From the NCBI GenBank assembly GCA_035498015.1, contig DATKAO010000176.1:1-34647 (forward strand): 34,647 bases of DNA. The letters run 5' to 3'. The DNA comes from Myxococcota bacterium (lineage in GTDB: Bacteria > Myxococcota_A > UBA9160 > SZUA-336). The translations under genes and the position numbers were made by a program. Below are positions 6,645-13,432 of this stretch, piece by piece. Each line of letters opens with the position of its first letter. Position 1 is the first letter of the stretch. Under the pieces are notes generated by a model. That model was not told the DNA's origin and made no database searches. It saw only the letters and a list, made by a program, of their open reading frames with translations.

Positions 6645-7847
6645 CTGAAACCGCTGCGGCTCTATCTCCTCGGCACGAGCTCGTGGTTCCTCGCGTTCGG
6701 GATCCATTCCGTGCTGTTCGCGTGGCTCGTGACCATGGTGCTGCACGAAGAGCCGCGCATGGTCGGTCTGGCGCAGATGGCTCTGCTCGTGCCGGCGTCG
6801 CTCTTGATGCTGGTGGGCGGCAGCTTCGCCGATCACTTCGGCGGCCGGCGCATCGCCGTGCTCGCGCAGAGTCTCGCGCTCCTGCCACCCCTGTTTCTCG
6901 TGGGGCTGCTCGCGACCGGCACGCTGCGCTTCGGCGCGATGCTCGCGTACGCGGTGGCGATGGGTCTGGCGCAGGCCTTCGTGACTCCCGCGCGCGACTC
7001 ACTCTTGAACGACGTGGCCGAGACCGGCATCCAGCAGACGGTGATCCGCGCGAGCTTCGTGCAGTTCGGCGCGCAGATCGCGGGGTTCCTGCTGGCGTCG
7101 CGCGCGGATGCCGTCGGGGCGTACCCGATCCTGGCCTTGCAGATCGCGGCGCTGGGGCTGGGGGCGCTCGTGCTGGCGCGCGTGCGCGCCGATCATCCGC
7201 CGCGCGCGGAGGACGCGCACTGGCTGCGCGACTTGTTCGCGTCGGTCGCCGAAGGCGCGCGCACCGTGTGGGCCGCGCCCGAGATGCGCATGGTCGTGCT
7301 GCAGAACGTGGCCATGGGCGTGTGCTTCATGGGCTCGTACATCGTGACCGTGCCGCTGCTCGTGCGCGAGCGCTATCACGGCTCCTCGGCGGATCTGGGG
7401 CTCCTGAACGCCGCCAACTCACTCGGGCTGCTCACCACGGTGGTTGCGCTGATGCGCGTGGGCGACGTGAAGCACCGGCGCCGCGCGCTGATCCGCGCCC
7501 AGGCGGTCGGCGCCGCCGTGCTCGCGCTGATCGGCATGGGCTTCGAGTTCCCGCTCACGACCGCGCTGATCTACCTGTGGGGCATGTGCGGCGGGCTCGC
7601 GATGAGCATGGCGCGCACGATCATGCAGGAGGACGCCCCGCCGGGGCAGGCGGGGCGAGTCATGAGCTTCTTCTCGTTCTCGCTCCTGGGCGCGGGGCCG
7701 ATCGGCGCGCTGTTCTGCGGCTATCTCGTGACCTGGTTCGGGCCGGAGCACGCGCTGGTGGCGGCGGCAGCGGTGATGGCATCGGTGGTGACTGCGTTCA
7801 CGGTCTGGTCGCGCGAGCGGCTGACCGCCGCCGCCACGGGGGAGTGA
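6645..7847 (+). CDS. MFS transporter, probable CTG start
   Basis: About 400 residues with twelve hydrophobic segments. The first membrane segment (LYLLGTSSWFLAFGIHSVLFAWLV) lies upstream of the first conventional start (GTG 6711), so translation must begin earlier. The frame back to the preceding TGA at 6600-6602 has no ATG, GTG or TTG; CTG at 6645 lies 7 nt after a TAGACT box and gives LKPLRLYLL as the N-terminus. GGSFADHFGGRR is the family loop 2-3 motif. The protein belongs to the drug/metabolite antiporter type of the major facilitator superfamily (MFS_1, EntS-like); substrate unknown. The end is clear (TGA at 7845-7847). The start codon is inferred. Confidence 0.82.
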   Translation: MKPLRLYLLGTSSWFLAFGIHSVLFAWLVTMVLHEEPRMVGLAQMALLVPASLLMLVGGSFADHFGGRRIAVLAQSLALLPPLFLVGLLATGTLRFGAMLAYAVAMGLAQAFVTPARDSLLNDVAETGIQQTVIRASFVQFGAQIAGFLLASRADAVGAYPILALQIAALGLGALVLARVRADHPPRAEDAHWLRDLFASVAEGARTVWAAPEMRMVVLQNVAMGVCFMGSYIVTVPLLVRERYHGSSADLGLLNAANSLGLLTTVVALMRVGDVKHRRRALIRAQAVGAAVLALIGMGFEFPLTTALIYLWGMCGGLAMSMARTIMQEDAPPGQAGRVMSFFSFSLLGAGPIGALFCGYLVTWFGPEHALVAAAAVMASVVTAFTVWSRERLTAAATGE

Positions 7848-7931
7848 GTGCTGCTCCCGGCCGGTGTGGTCTGGGCTCGCCCTGGCTGCCGGAGTCGGCG
7901 CCGCCGGAGTCCATTTCTCCTGCGCCCGCGA

Positions 7932-7972
7932 TATGCTCGCTCTCACCACCACGATCGCGCCCCTTCGGCGCG
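7932..7972 (+). promoter_or_regulatory. TATGCT -10 box and hairpin touching the ribosome binding site
   Basis: TATGCT (7932-7937) gives a likely transcription start near 7944. The leader then forms CGCGCC (7956-7961) / GGCGCG (7967-7972), a 6-bp stem with a 5-nt loop whose last base is the first base of the GGAGGA ribosome binding site (7972-7977). Structure close to the site could modulate translation. Confidence 0.35.
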
Positions 7973-7985
7973 GAGGAGACTCGTG

Positions 7986-8486
7986 ATGCTCGGTCGGATC
8001 GTGAAAGGCCTCGTGATCCTTCTCGTCGTCCTGGTCGTCGCCATCGGAGCCGTGTTCGTCGGCGCGCGCTTCCACGACGGCCCCCTGGGGCCGATTCCCG
8101 GCGGGTCACTGCAGGCCGGCGAGTGGGTCTCGCAGCCTCCGGCGGACTGGAACTTCGCCAAAGACGTGCAGGAGGTGGAGATGCAGCTCGCCTACGAGAG
8201 CGCCTCGCGCACCACCTGGGTGCTCGTGAACGAGGGTGTGGCGTACATCCCGTGCAGCTTGACCCAGCCGCCGGGCAAGACCTGGTACAAGAAGGCCGAC
8301 CAGAACGGCCAGGCGATCGTGCGCATCTCGGGCAAGCGCTATCCGGTGACACTCGTGCGTGTACAGGACGAGGAGACCCGAACCAAGCTGGGTCAGGTCG
8401 CCGTCGCGAAGTATCCGCAGGCTGCCCGGGTGTCTTCGGGCGGGGCCTGGTTCTTCAAGCTCGAGCCCCGCGCCGGGGCCACATGA
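7986..8486 (+). CDS. membrane-anchored conserved hypothetical protein, possible split beta-barrel
   Basis: A 166-residue protein with one N-terminal membrane anchor (IVKGLVILLVVLVVAIGAVFV) followed by a periplasmic domain. The segments DGPLGPIPGGSLQAGEW and SASRTTWVLVNEGVAYIP recall a family of small membrane-anchored proteins related by fold to split beta-barrel flavin or deazaflavin-binding proteins; this is from pattern memory and uncertain. ATG at 7986 is chosen because GGAGGA (7972-7977) lies 8 nt upstream; GTG at 7983 is the alternative. The 138 bp before it contains only the promoter and leader hairpin. The next gene follows after 26 bp and may be co-transcribed. Confidence 0.7.
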   Translation: MLGRIVKGLVILLVVLVVAIGAVFVGARFHDGPLGPIPGGSLQAGEWVSQPPADWNFAKDVQEVEMQLAYESASRTTWVLVNEGVAYIPCSLTQPPGKTWYKKADQNGQAIVRISGKRYPVTLVRVQDEETRTKLGQVAVAKYPQAARVSSGGAWFFKLEPRAGAT

Positions 8487-8512
8487 GCTGACGGGCTTTG
8501 GGAAGCGCTGGC

Positions 8513-9253
8513 ATGGGGACGCTGAGCGGGAAGGTGGCGCTGGTGACTGGGGCTTCGCGCGGGATCGGCGCGGCGATCGCGACGCGGCTCGCGCGCGAGG
8601 GCGCCGACGTGGCGATCACGTACGCGGCCTCGCCGCAGCGCGCGGAAGAGGTGACGCGCGCGGTGCGCGAAGCGGGGGGCCGCGCGCTCGCGTTGCGCGC
8701 CGACGCGGCGGACCCCGCGGCCGTGCAGGCAGCGGTCGACGAGGTCGCGCGCGCGCTGGGCCGGCTCGACGTGCTGGTGAACAACGCCGGCATCGCCATC
8801 GTCGAGTCACTCGAGAAGTTCACGCTCGCCGACTTCGACCGCATGGTGGCGATCAACGTGCGCTCCGCGTTCGCGGCCGCGCAGGCCGCGGCGCGCCACC
8901 TGCGCGAGGGCGGGCGGATCGTCACGATCGGCAGCGTGAACGCCGAGCGCATGCCGTTTGCGGGCGGTGCCGTGTACGCCATGACCAAGGCCGCGATCGT
9001 CGGCCTCACCAAGGGGTTGGCGCGCGATCTCGGCCCGCGCGGCATCACGGTGAACAACGTGCAGCCCGGCCCGATCGACACCGAGATGAACCCCGCCCAA
9101 GGCGACTTCGCCGAGTCGCTGAAGCGGCTCATGGCGCTGCCGCGCTACGGCCAGCCGGCCGACGTTGCGAGCATGGTCGCCTATCTCGTCGGCCCCGAAG
9201 CGGGCTTCGTGACCGGCGCCAGCTTCACCGTGGACGGCGGATTCCTGTCCTGA
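8513..9253 (+). CDS. short-chain dehydrogenase/reductase (FabG-like SDR)
   Basis: A 246-residue classical SDR. The NAD(P)-binding TGASRGIG is at 12-19, NNAG at 90-93, and the catalytic residues are Ser141, Tyr155 and Lys159 (YAMTK). The C-terminal PADVASMVAYLVGPEAGFVTGASFTVDGGF is the usual SDR ending. FabG-like proteins reduce 3-oxoacyl-ACP or other ketones; the actual substrate is not determined. ATG at 8513 with GGGAAG upstream is preferred over TTG 8498. Its TGA (9251-9253) overlaps the CTG proposed as start of the next gene, implying coupled translation. Confidence 0.9.
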   Translation: MGTLSGKVALVTGASRGIGAAIATRLAREGADVAITYAASPQRAEEVTRAVREAGGRALALRADAADPAAVQAAVDEVARALGRLDVLVNNAGIAIVESLEKFTLADFDRMVAINVRSAFAAAQAAARHLREGGRIVTIGSVNAERMPFAGGAVYAMTKAAIVGLTKGLARDLGPRGITVNNVQPGPIDTEMNPAQGDFAESLKRLMALPRYGQPADVASMVAYLVGPEAGFVTGASFTVDGGFLS

Positions 9254-10047
9254 GCCGCATCCGGCTCGAGAACGCCGCGCTCTCGCTCGAAGTCATGCCC
9301 GAGCTCGGCGGGAAGATCACGAGCCTGCGCGATCGGCTCACGGGCCGGGAGTGGCTGTGGACCAACCCGTTCCTCGAGCGCCGGCCGGCGAGGCCCGGTG
9401 AGTCGTACGTCGCACGGCACGACACGGGCGGGATCGACGAGTGTTTCCCGGCCGTGCACGGCGAGCTCTGGTCGCGGCCGTGGACCGTGGCGCGGGCCAC
9501 GGAGTCCGAGCTCGCCCTCTCCGTGCGCGGCGGCCCGGCCCGCTGCTACGGGCTCGAGCGCCTGCTGCGGCTCGCGCCGCGCGCGCCCCGGGTCGAGCTC
9601 GAGTACACGCTCACGAGCGAGGACGCGCGCGAGCTCCCGTTCGTGTACTGCCTGCACGCGCTGTTCGCGATCGAGCCCGGCATGCGCATCGAGGTGCCGT
9701 TCGCGACACCGATCGGTGTGGTCCCGGACCCGGGCGCGCCGGGCTTCCGGCCGGAGGGCGGCAAGCGCTTCGTCCCGGTGACTCGCGGCGAGGCCGCACT
9801 CCTGGCTGGCGACGGCCGGGAGGCGCTGCGCATGCGCTTCGACCCCGCACAGCTCCCGTTCGTGGGCCTCTGGCAGAACTACGCGCGCTGGTCCGGCGCG
9901 GGCACGGCGCCGTACTTCAACCTGGCGCTCGAGCCCGGGGTCGGCGACGACGACGAGCTGGAGCGCGCGCGAGCGCGCGGCACGCACGGGCTGCTCTCGC
10001 CCGGCGAGACCCGCCGCTGGTGGATCGCGATCGAGCTCGCGTCGTAG
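9250..10047 (+). CDS. aldose-1-epimerase-like (galactose mutarotase fold) protein, probable CTG start
   Basis: About 265 residues. The opening LSRIRLENAALSLEVMPELGGKITSLRDRLTGREWLW is the conserved first strand block of aldose-1-epimerase-like proteins, and DTGGIDECFPAVHGELWSRPW and FVGLWQNYARWSGAGTAPYFNLALEPG also fit. This N-terminal block lies before the first ATG (9295), and no ATG, GTG or TTG is available, so CTG at 9250, overlapping the preceding TGA as CTGA, is the best start. The fold binds sugars or related carbohydrates at a His/Glu site; the substrate is unknown. It shares an operon with the SDR. Start inferred, family reasonably firm. Confidence 0.8.
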   Translation: MSRIRLENAALSLEVMPELGGKITSLRDRLTGREWLWTNPFLERRPARPGESYVARHDTGGIDECFPAVHGELWSRPWTVARATESELALSVRGGPARCYGLERLLRLAPRAPRVELEYTLTSEDARELPFVYCLHALFAIEPGMRIEVPFATPIGVVPDPGAPGFRPEGGKRFVPVTRGEAALLAGDGREALRMRFDPAQLPFVGLWQNYARWSGAGTAPYFNLALEPGVGDDDELERARARGTHGLLSPGETRRWWIAIELAS

Positions 10048-10071
10048 ACTGACGCCCCGGAGGTCCCCGCA

Positions 10072-10938
10072 ATGAAGGTCGGTCTCATTCCCGTGAACAT
10101 CGGCGTGCCGTCGGTCGAGCCCATGCTGGCCATCGCCGAGAAGGCCGAGCAGGTCGGCATCGAGTCGGTCTGGACGTTCGAGCACGTGGTCGTGCCGATC
10201 GACTATCGCTCCAAGTATCCCTACAGCGCCGACGGCAAGATGGGAGTGACTCCCGAGACGAACTTCGTCGACCCGCTGGTCGCGCTGACCGCGATCGCGG
10301 CGCGCACCCAGCGCATCCGCCTGGGCACCGGCGTCAACATCCTGCCGCAGACCAACCCGCTGTATCTCGCCAAGCAGGCCGCGAGCCTGGACTTCGTGTC
10401 GCACGGCCGGCTCATGCTGGGGCTCGGCATCGGCTGGCTGCGCGAGGAGTTCGAGGCGCTCGGCGTGCCGTTCGAGCGCCGCGGAGAGCGCTTCGACGAC
10501 TACGTGGTCGCGCTGCGCAAGGCGTGGTCGGGCAACGTGGTCGAGCACCGGAGCGACTTCATCCGCTGGAGCGGCTTCAAGAGCCATCCCCTGCCCGAGC
10601 AGAAGCCCGGCGTGCCGATCGTGATCGGCGGCTCGAAGGGCAAGGCGTTCGAGCGCGTGGCGAAGCACGGCGACGGCTGGTATGCGCCGACGGCCAGCGT
10701 GGCGCAGCTCGAGCCCATGCTGAAGGAGCTTGCCGCGGCCTGCGCGCGCGCCGGCCGCGATCCGAAGACGGTCGAGGTCTCGTGCATGTGGATCCCCGCC
10801 GCGGAGGGCGTGGACGCCGTGAAGCGCTACCGCGACCTGGGAGTGAGTCGCCTGATCGTGCCGCTCATGGCGCTGGGCGCGCCGCCGCTCGACGCGATCG
10901 AGCGCTTCGCCAACGACTGGCTCTCGCGACTGACTTGA
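10072..10938 (+). CDS. LLM class F420/flavin-dependent oxidoreductase
   Basis: A 288-residue TIM-barrel protein of the luciferase-like monooxygenase superfamily. It begins MKVGLIPVNIGVPSVEPMLAIAEKAEQVGIESVWTFEHVVVP and contains RIRLGTGVNILPQTNPLYLAKQAASLDFVSHGRLMLGLGIGW, which is typical of the TIGR03619-type F420-dependent group. IVIGGSKGKAFERVAKHGDGW is the conserved C-terminal cofactor loop. Such enzymes use reduced F420 or FMN to reduce or oxygenate small organic substrates; the substrate is unknown. GGAGG (10059-10063) is 8 nt before the ATG. It follows the epimerase-like gene by 24 bp. It is convergent with rtcA; 48 bp without a gene separates the two ends. Confidence 0.92.
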   Translation: MKVGLIPVNIGVPSVEPMLAIAEKAEQVGIESVWTFEHVVVPIDYRSKYPYSADGKMGVTPETNFVDPLVALTAIAARTQRIRLGTGVNILPQTNPLYLAKQAASLDFVSHGRLMLGLGIGWLREEFEALGVPFERRGERFDDYVVALRKAWSGNVVEHRSDFIRWSGFKSHPLPEQKPGVPIVIGGSKGKAFERVAKHGDGWYAPTASVAQLEPMLKELAAACARAGRDPKTVEVSCMWIPAAEGVDAVKRYRDLGVSRLIVPLMALGAPPLDAIERFANDWLSRLT

Positions 10939-10986
10939 CGTTCGCTCGCCTGCGGCTCGCGGCGCGCGGCGGACGCCTGGCCTGGA

Positions 10987-12000
10987 CTAGCTGAAGCGCA
11001 GCGCGAAGCCGCCGCCCGTCACCGGACTCACCAGAGCGCGTGCGGGCAGGAAGCGCTGCACCACGTCGAGGTTGGTGTACGCGTGCGGCGTGAGCGGGCC
11101 GGTGCGGAACTCGCCTTCGCCCGCGAGCGCGAGCGGCAGCACGAGCTGGTCGGCGAGCTGCGGGCCCACCGGCACGTCGCGCATGAGATAGTCGCGCACC
11201 TGCTCCACGGCGCGCTCCGCGACCACGTGCGCGCGCAGGCCGCGCTCGCCGAAGCTCGCGAACAGCTCGGTCACGTGCTCGCACTCGAGCTCGACCAGGA
11301 GCGCGTTGCCCGGGCCCGGGCTGTCCACGTGCTCGACCGCGCAGGCGCCTTCGAAGTCGGACAGCTTTCTGCGCAGCGTCTCCAGCTCGCGCTCGCCGAT
11401 CTCGCGCGGCAGATGGGACAGGATCGCGCGCGCGCGGCGAGTCACGAGCGCGCCGCGCTGGGTGAGCTCGAAGCCGCGCAGCTTCGGGACGGGCTCGATC
11501 TCGACGCAAAGCCGGCCGCCGCCCGCGGGATAGAACCCGTGGCGTTCGAGCGAGGTGCGCACGCGCGGCCCCATCCGCTCCAGCAGCGGAAAGAACACGC
11601 GCGCCAGGTAGTCCCAGGGGGGAGCAGCCGGATTGTGAGTCCCGCCTTCGACCACAAGCCGCGAGGGCCCGTCGGCCAGCAGGAGCGGCGGCAGCACGGT
11701 CTGCACCACGAGGCAGGCGCTGCCGGCGGTGGCCACCGCAAAGCGGTACTCCCCCGGCTTCACCCGGCCCGGGCGGAACTCGAGTGACTCGGCGCCGAGC
11801 TGCGGGTCACCCGCCTCGGCCTGGCCGATCTCGACCGCCGCGCGCAGCGCGGCCAGGTGTTGCCGGAGCAAGCCCGGCTTCTTGCGGCCCGCGCGGATCT
11901 TGTCGATGCGGAACGGCGTGCCGGTGATCAGCGCCAGCGCGAGCGCGCTGCGCAGGATCTGGCCGCCGCCCTCGCCCTGGGAGCCGTCGATCGACAGCAT
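10987..12000 (-). CDS. rtcA: RNA 3'-terminal phosphate cyclase RtcA
   Basis: At 337 residues this has the full length of RtcA, which converts RNA 3'-phosphate ends to 2',3'-cyclic phosphates through a covalent His-AMP. MLSIDGSQGEGGGQILRSALALALITGTPF is the conserved N-terminus with EGGGQILR at 10-17. Near the end LADQLVLPLALAGEGEF and TPHAYTNLDVVQRFLP give the adenylated histidine at about His306. The ATG lies 3 nt after the rtcB stop, so rtcB-rtcA are one operon, under the sigma-54 promoter upstream of rtcB. The convergent neighbour ends 48 bp away. Identification is firm. Confidence 0.97.
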   Translation of the reverse strand: MLSIDGSQGEGGGQILRSALALALITGTPFRIDKIRAGRKKPGLLRQHLAALRAAVEIGQAEAGDPQLGAESLEFRPGRVKPGEYRFAVATAGSACLVVQTVLPPLLLADGPSRLVVEGGTHNPAAPPWDYLARVFFPLLERMGPRVRTSLERHGFYPAGGGRLCVEIEPVPKLRGFELTQRGALVTRRARAILSHLPREIGERELETLRRKLSDFEGACAVEHVDSPGPGNALLVELECEHVTELFASFGERGLRAHVVAERAVEQVRDYLMRDVPVGPQLADQLVLPLALAGEGEFRTGPLTPHAYTNLDVVQRFLPARALVSPVTGGGFALRFS

Positions 12001-12003
12001 GAC

Positions 12004-13236
12004 TCAGCCCTTCACGCAAACGACCTGGCGGAGCTCGTACACGACGTCCACGAGGTCCTTCTGCGCCTCCATGACCGCGTCGATCGGCTTGTAGGCGCCC
12101 GGGGTCTCGTCGATCACGCCGGCGTCCTTGCGGCACTCCACGCCCGCCGTGGCCTCCACGTGGTCGGCCAGGCTGAAGCGGCGCTTCGCCTCGCCGCGGC
12201 CCATGGCGCGGCCCGCGCCGTGACTGCAGCTCATGAAGCTCTCCGGGTTGCCCTTGCCGCGCACGATGTACGAGCGCGTGCCCATGCTGCCGGGAATGAT
12301 GCCCAGGTCGCCGCGCTGCGCGCGCACCGCGCCCTTGCGGGTCACGAGCACGTCCTTCCCGTAGTGAGTCTCGCGCGCCACGTAGTTGTGGTGGCAGTTC
12401 ACGGCCACGTCGGTGGCCTGGAACGGGCGGACCCCCGGCGTGCGCCCGAGCGCCTCGAGCACGTGCTTCATCATCAGCCGGCGGTTCGCGAGCGCGAAGT
12501 CCTGCGCCCAGCTCACCGCCTCCACGTAGTCGGCGAAGTGAGTGCTGCCGTCGTCGAACCAGGCCAGGTCCTTGTCCGGCAGCGAGCCCAGGCGCTCGCC
12601 CATGTCGTTCTTGGCCAGCTCGATGAAGTAGCGGCCGATCGCGTTGCCCACGCCGCGCGAGCCGGAGTGCAGCATCACCCACACGCGCTGCTCGCCGTCG
12701 AGACACACCTCGATGAAGTGATTCCCCGTGCCCAGCGTGCCCAGGTGCACGCGGTGATTCGAGTTCTTGATCTTGCCGTGCTTGGCCGTGATCGCGTCGA
12801 AACGCGGCGCGAGCCTTTGCCACTCGGCGTCGGCGTCGGCGGGCGGCGTGCCCCACGAGCCCTTGTCGCGGCGGCCGCGCGCCTTGCTGAGGCCGTGCGG
12901 CACCGCGTGCTCGATCTGGCTGCGCAGCTCGCGCAGGCCGTCCGGCAGGTCACTCGCGCCCAGCGTCGTGCGCACGGCCATCATGCCGCAGCCGATGTCC
13001 ACGCCCACCGCCGCCGGCACCACGGCGCCGTGAGTCGCGATCACGCTGCCCACGGTCGCGCCGATGCCCCAGTGCACGTCGGGCATGGCGGCGACCCAGC
13101 GGTGGATGAACGGCAGGCGCGCGATGTTCTCGAGCTGCTTGCGCGCGGAAGGCTCGAACGGGACGCCGCGTGTCCACGACTTCACGGGCACGCCGCCGTC
13201 CGGCTGGAAGGTCTCGTAGGGGAGGTCGCTAGCCAT
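12004..13236 (-). CDS. rtcB: RNA-splicing/repair ligase RtcB
   Basis: A 410-residue RtcB, which joins 2',3'-cyclic phosphate or 3'-phosphate ends to 5'-OH RNA using GTP and Mn2+. Metal ligands and motifs are intact: DIGCGM (80-85, Cys83), GTLGTGNHFIE, HSGSRGVG, NCHHNYV, and SCSHGAGRAMGR with the guanylylated His at about 339. The C-terminal DETPGAYKPIDAVMEAQKDLVDVV is conserved. Length is like the E. coli enzyme (about 408). The ATG is preceded by GGAGAG (minus strand, 13247-13242). It leads the rtcBA operon and is divergent from rtcR. No archease or tRNA gene is next to it, so a repair role rather than constitutive tRNA splicing is likely. Confidence 0.97.
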   Translation of the reverse strand: MASDLPYETFQPDGGVPVKSWTRGVPFEPSARKQLENIARLPFIHRWVAAMPDVHWGIGATVGSVIATHGAVVPAAVGVDIGCGMMAVRTTLGASDLPDGLRELRSQIEHAVPHGLSKARGRRDKGSWGTPPADADAEWQRLAPRFDAITAKHGKIKNSNHRVHLGTLGTGNHFIEVCLDGEQRVWVMLHSGSRGVGNAIGRYFIELAKNDMGERLGSLPDKDLAWFDDGSTHFADYVEAVSWAQDFALANRRLMMKHVLEALGRTPGVRPFQATDVAVNCHHNYVARETHYGKDVLVTRKGAVRAQRGDLGIIPGSMGTRSYIVRGKGNPESFMSCSHGAGRAMGRGEAKRRFSLADHVEATAGVECRKDAGVIDETPGAYKPIDAVMEAQKDLVDVVYELRQVVCVKG

Positions 13237-13253
13237 TGTCTCTCTCCGGTCTG

Positions 13254-13292
13254 GGCCGGCCGGGGCGGGTGTCGAGATCGCCCCGGCCGGCC
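13254..13292 (-). promoter_or_regulatory. perfect 14-bp stem-loop in the rtcBA leader
   Basis: GGCCGGCCGGGGCG (13254-13267) and CGCCCCGGCCGGCC (13279-13292) are perfect inverted complements around an 11-nt loop. On the minus strand this lies between the predicted sigma-54 start (about 13325) and the rtcB ribosome binding site (13247-13242), ending 17 nt before the ATG. No T tract follows on the minus strand, so it is not a normal terminator; a stability or translational control element is more likely. Confidence 0.6.
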
Positions 13293-13335
13293 GTTCCGCT
13301 CTCTTCTCTTTATCGCGGTTTTGGCGGGGCTCTAG

Positions 13336-13351
13336 AGCACCCCGCGTGCCA
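13336..13351 (-). promoter_or_regulatory. sigma-54 promoter of rtcBA
   Basis: Read on the minus strand the site is TGGCACGCGGGGTGCT: a perfect TGGCACG -24 element, then GTGCT where TTGCW is expected, with GG (13350-13349) and GC (13338-13337) separated by exactly 10 bp. Transcription would start near 13325 and give an rtcB leader of about 90 nt. RtcR, encoded divergently, is a sigma-54 activator, so the assignment agrees with the neighbour. Confidence 0.85.
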
Positions 13352-13361
13352 GGCCCCGGGC

Positions 13362-13378
13362 TAGCAATCCGGGCCCCA
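13362..13378 (-). promoter_or_regulatory. second, weaker sigma-54-like element upstream of rtcBA
   Basis: Minus-strand TGGGGCCCGGATTGCTA has GG-N10-GC spacing and a perfect TTGCT -12 element but a poor -24 (TGGGGC). It lies 27 bp upstream of the better site and only 13 bp from the dyad, which is close for an activator site. It may be a decoy or alternative site. Confidence 0.35.
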
Positions 13379-13390
13379 CACGGTCCTCAG

Positions 13391-13408
13391 TCTAGCTGAT
13401 CCGCTAGA
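13391..13408. promoter_or_regulatory. candidate RtcR operator, TCTAGC-N6-GCTAGA dyad
   Basis: TCTAGC (13391-13396) and GCTAGA (13403-13408) form a perfect inverted repeat with a 6-bp spacer; another CTAG follows at 13412-13415. The centre is about 75 bp upstream of the predicted rtcBA start, a normal distance for a sigma-54 activator site, and it overlaps the -35 region of rtcR, which would allow autorepression. Confidence 0.55.
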
Positions 13409-13416
13409 TGACTAGC

Positions 13417-13422
13417 TATAAT
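13417..13422 (+). promoter_or_regulatory. TATAAT -10 box of rtcR
   Basis: A perfect TATAAT lies 10 nt before the rtcR ATG at 13433. Transcription would start at about 13429, leaving a 5' leader of only a few bases and no room for a ribosome binding site. No good -35 box is visible 16-18 bp upstream, where the CTAG dyad sits. Confidence 0.7.
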
Positions 13423-13432
13423 TATCGCATCC

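Noticed and set aside
8359-9249. Upstream extension of the epimerase-like frame through the SDR gene, as a fusion
   Set aside because: The extension is the out-of-frame reading of the SDR; recognisable epimerase sequence begins at 9250.
13254-13292. rtcBA leader hairpin as an intrinsic terminator
   Set aside because: On the minus strand no T tract follows; the hairpin is directly followed by the ribosome binding site.
11857-13335. 492-codon plus-strand frame opposite rtcB
   Set aside because: Antisense shadow of rtcB with His/Arg-rich composition; rtcB has full-length conserved motifs.
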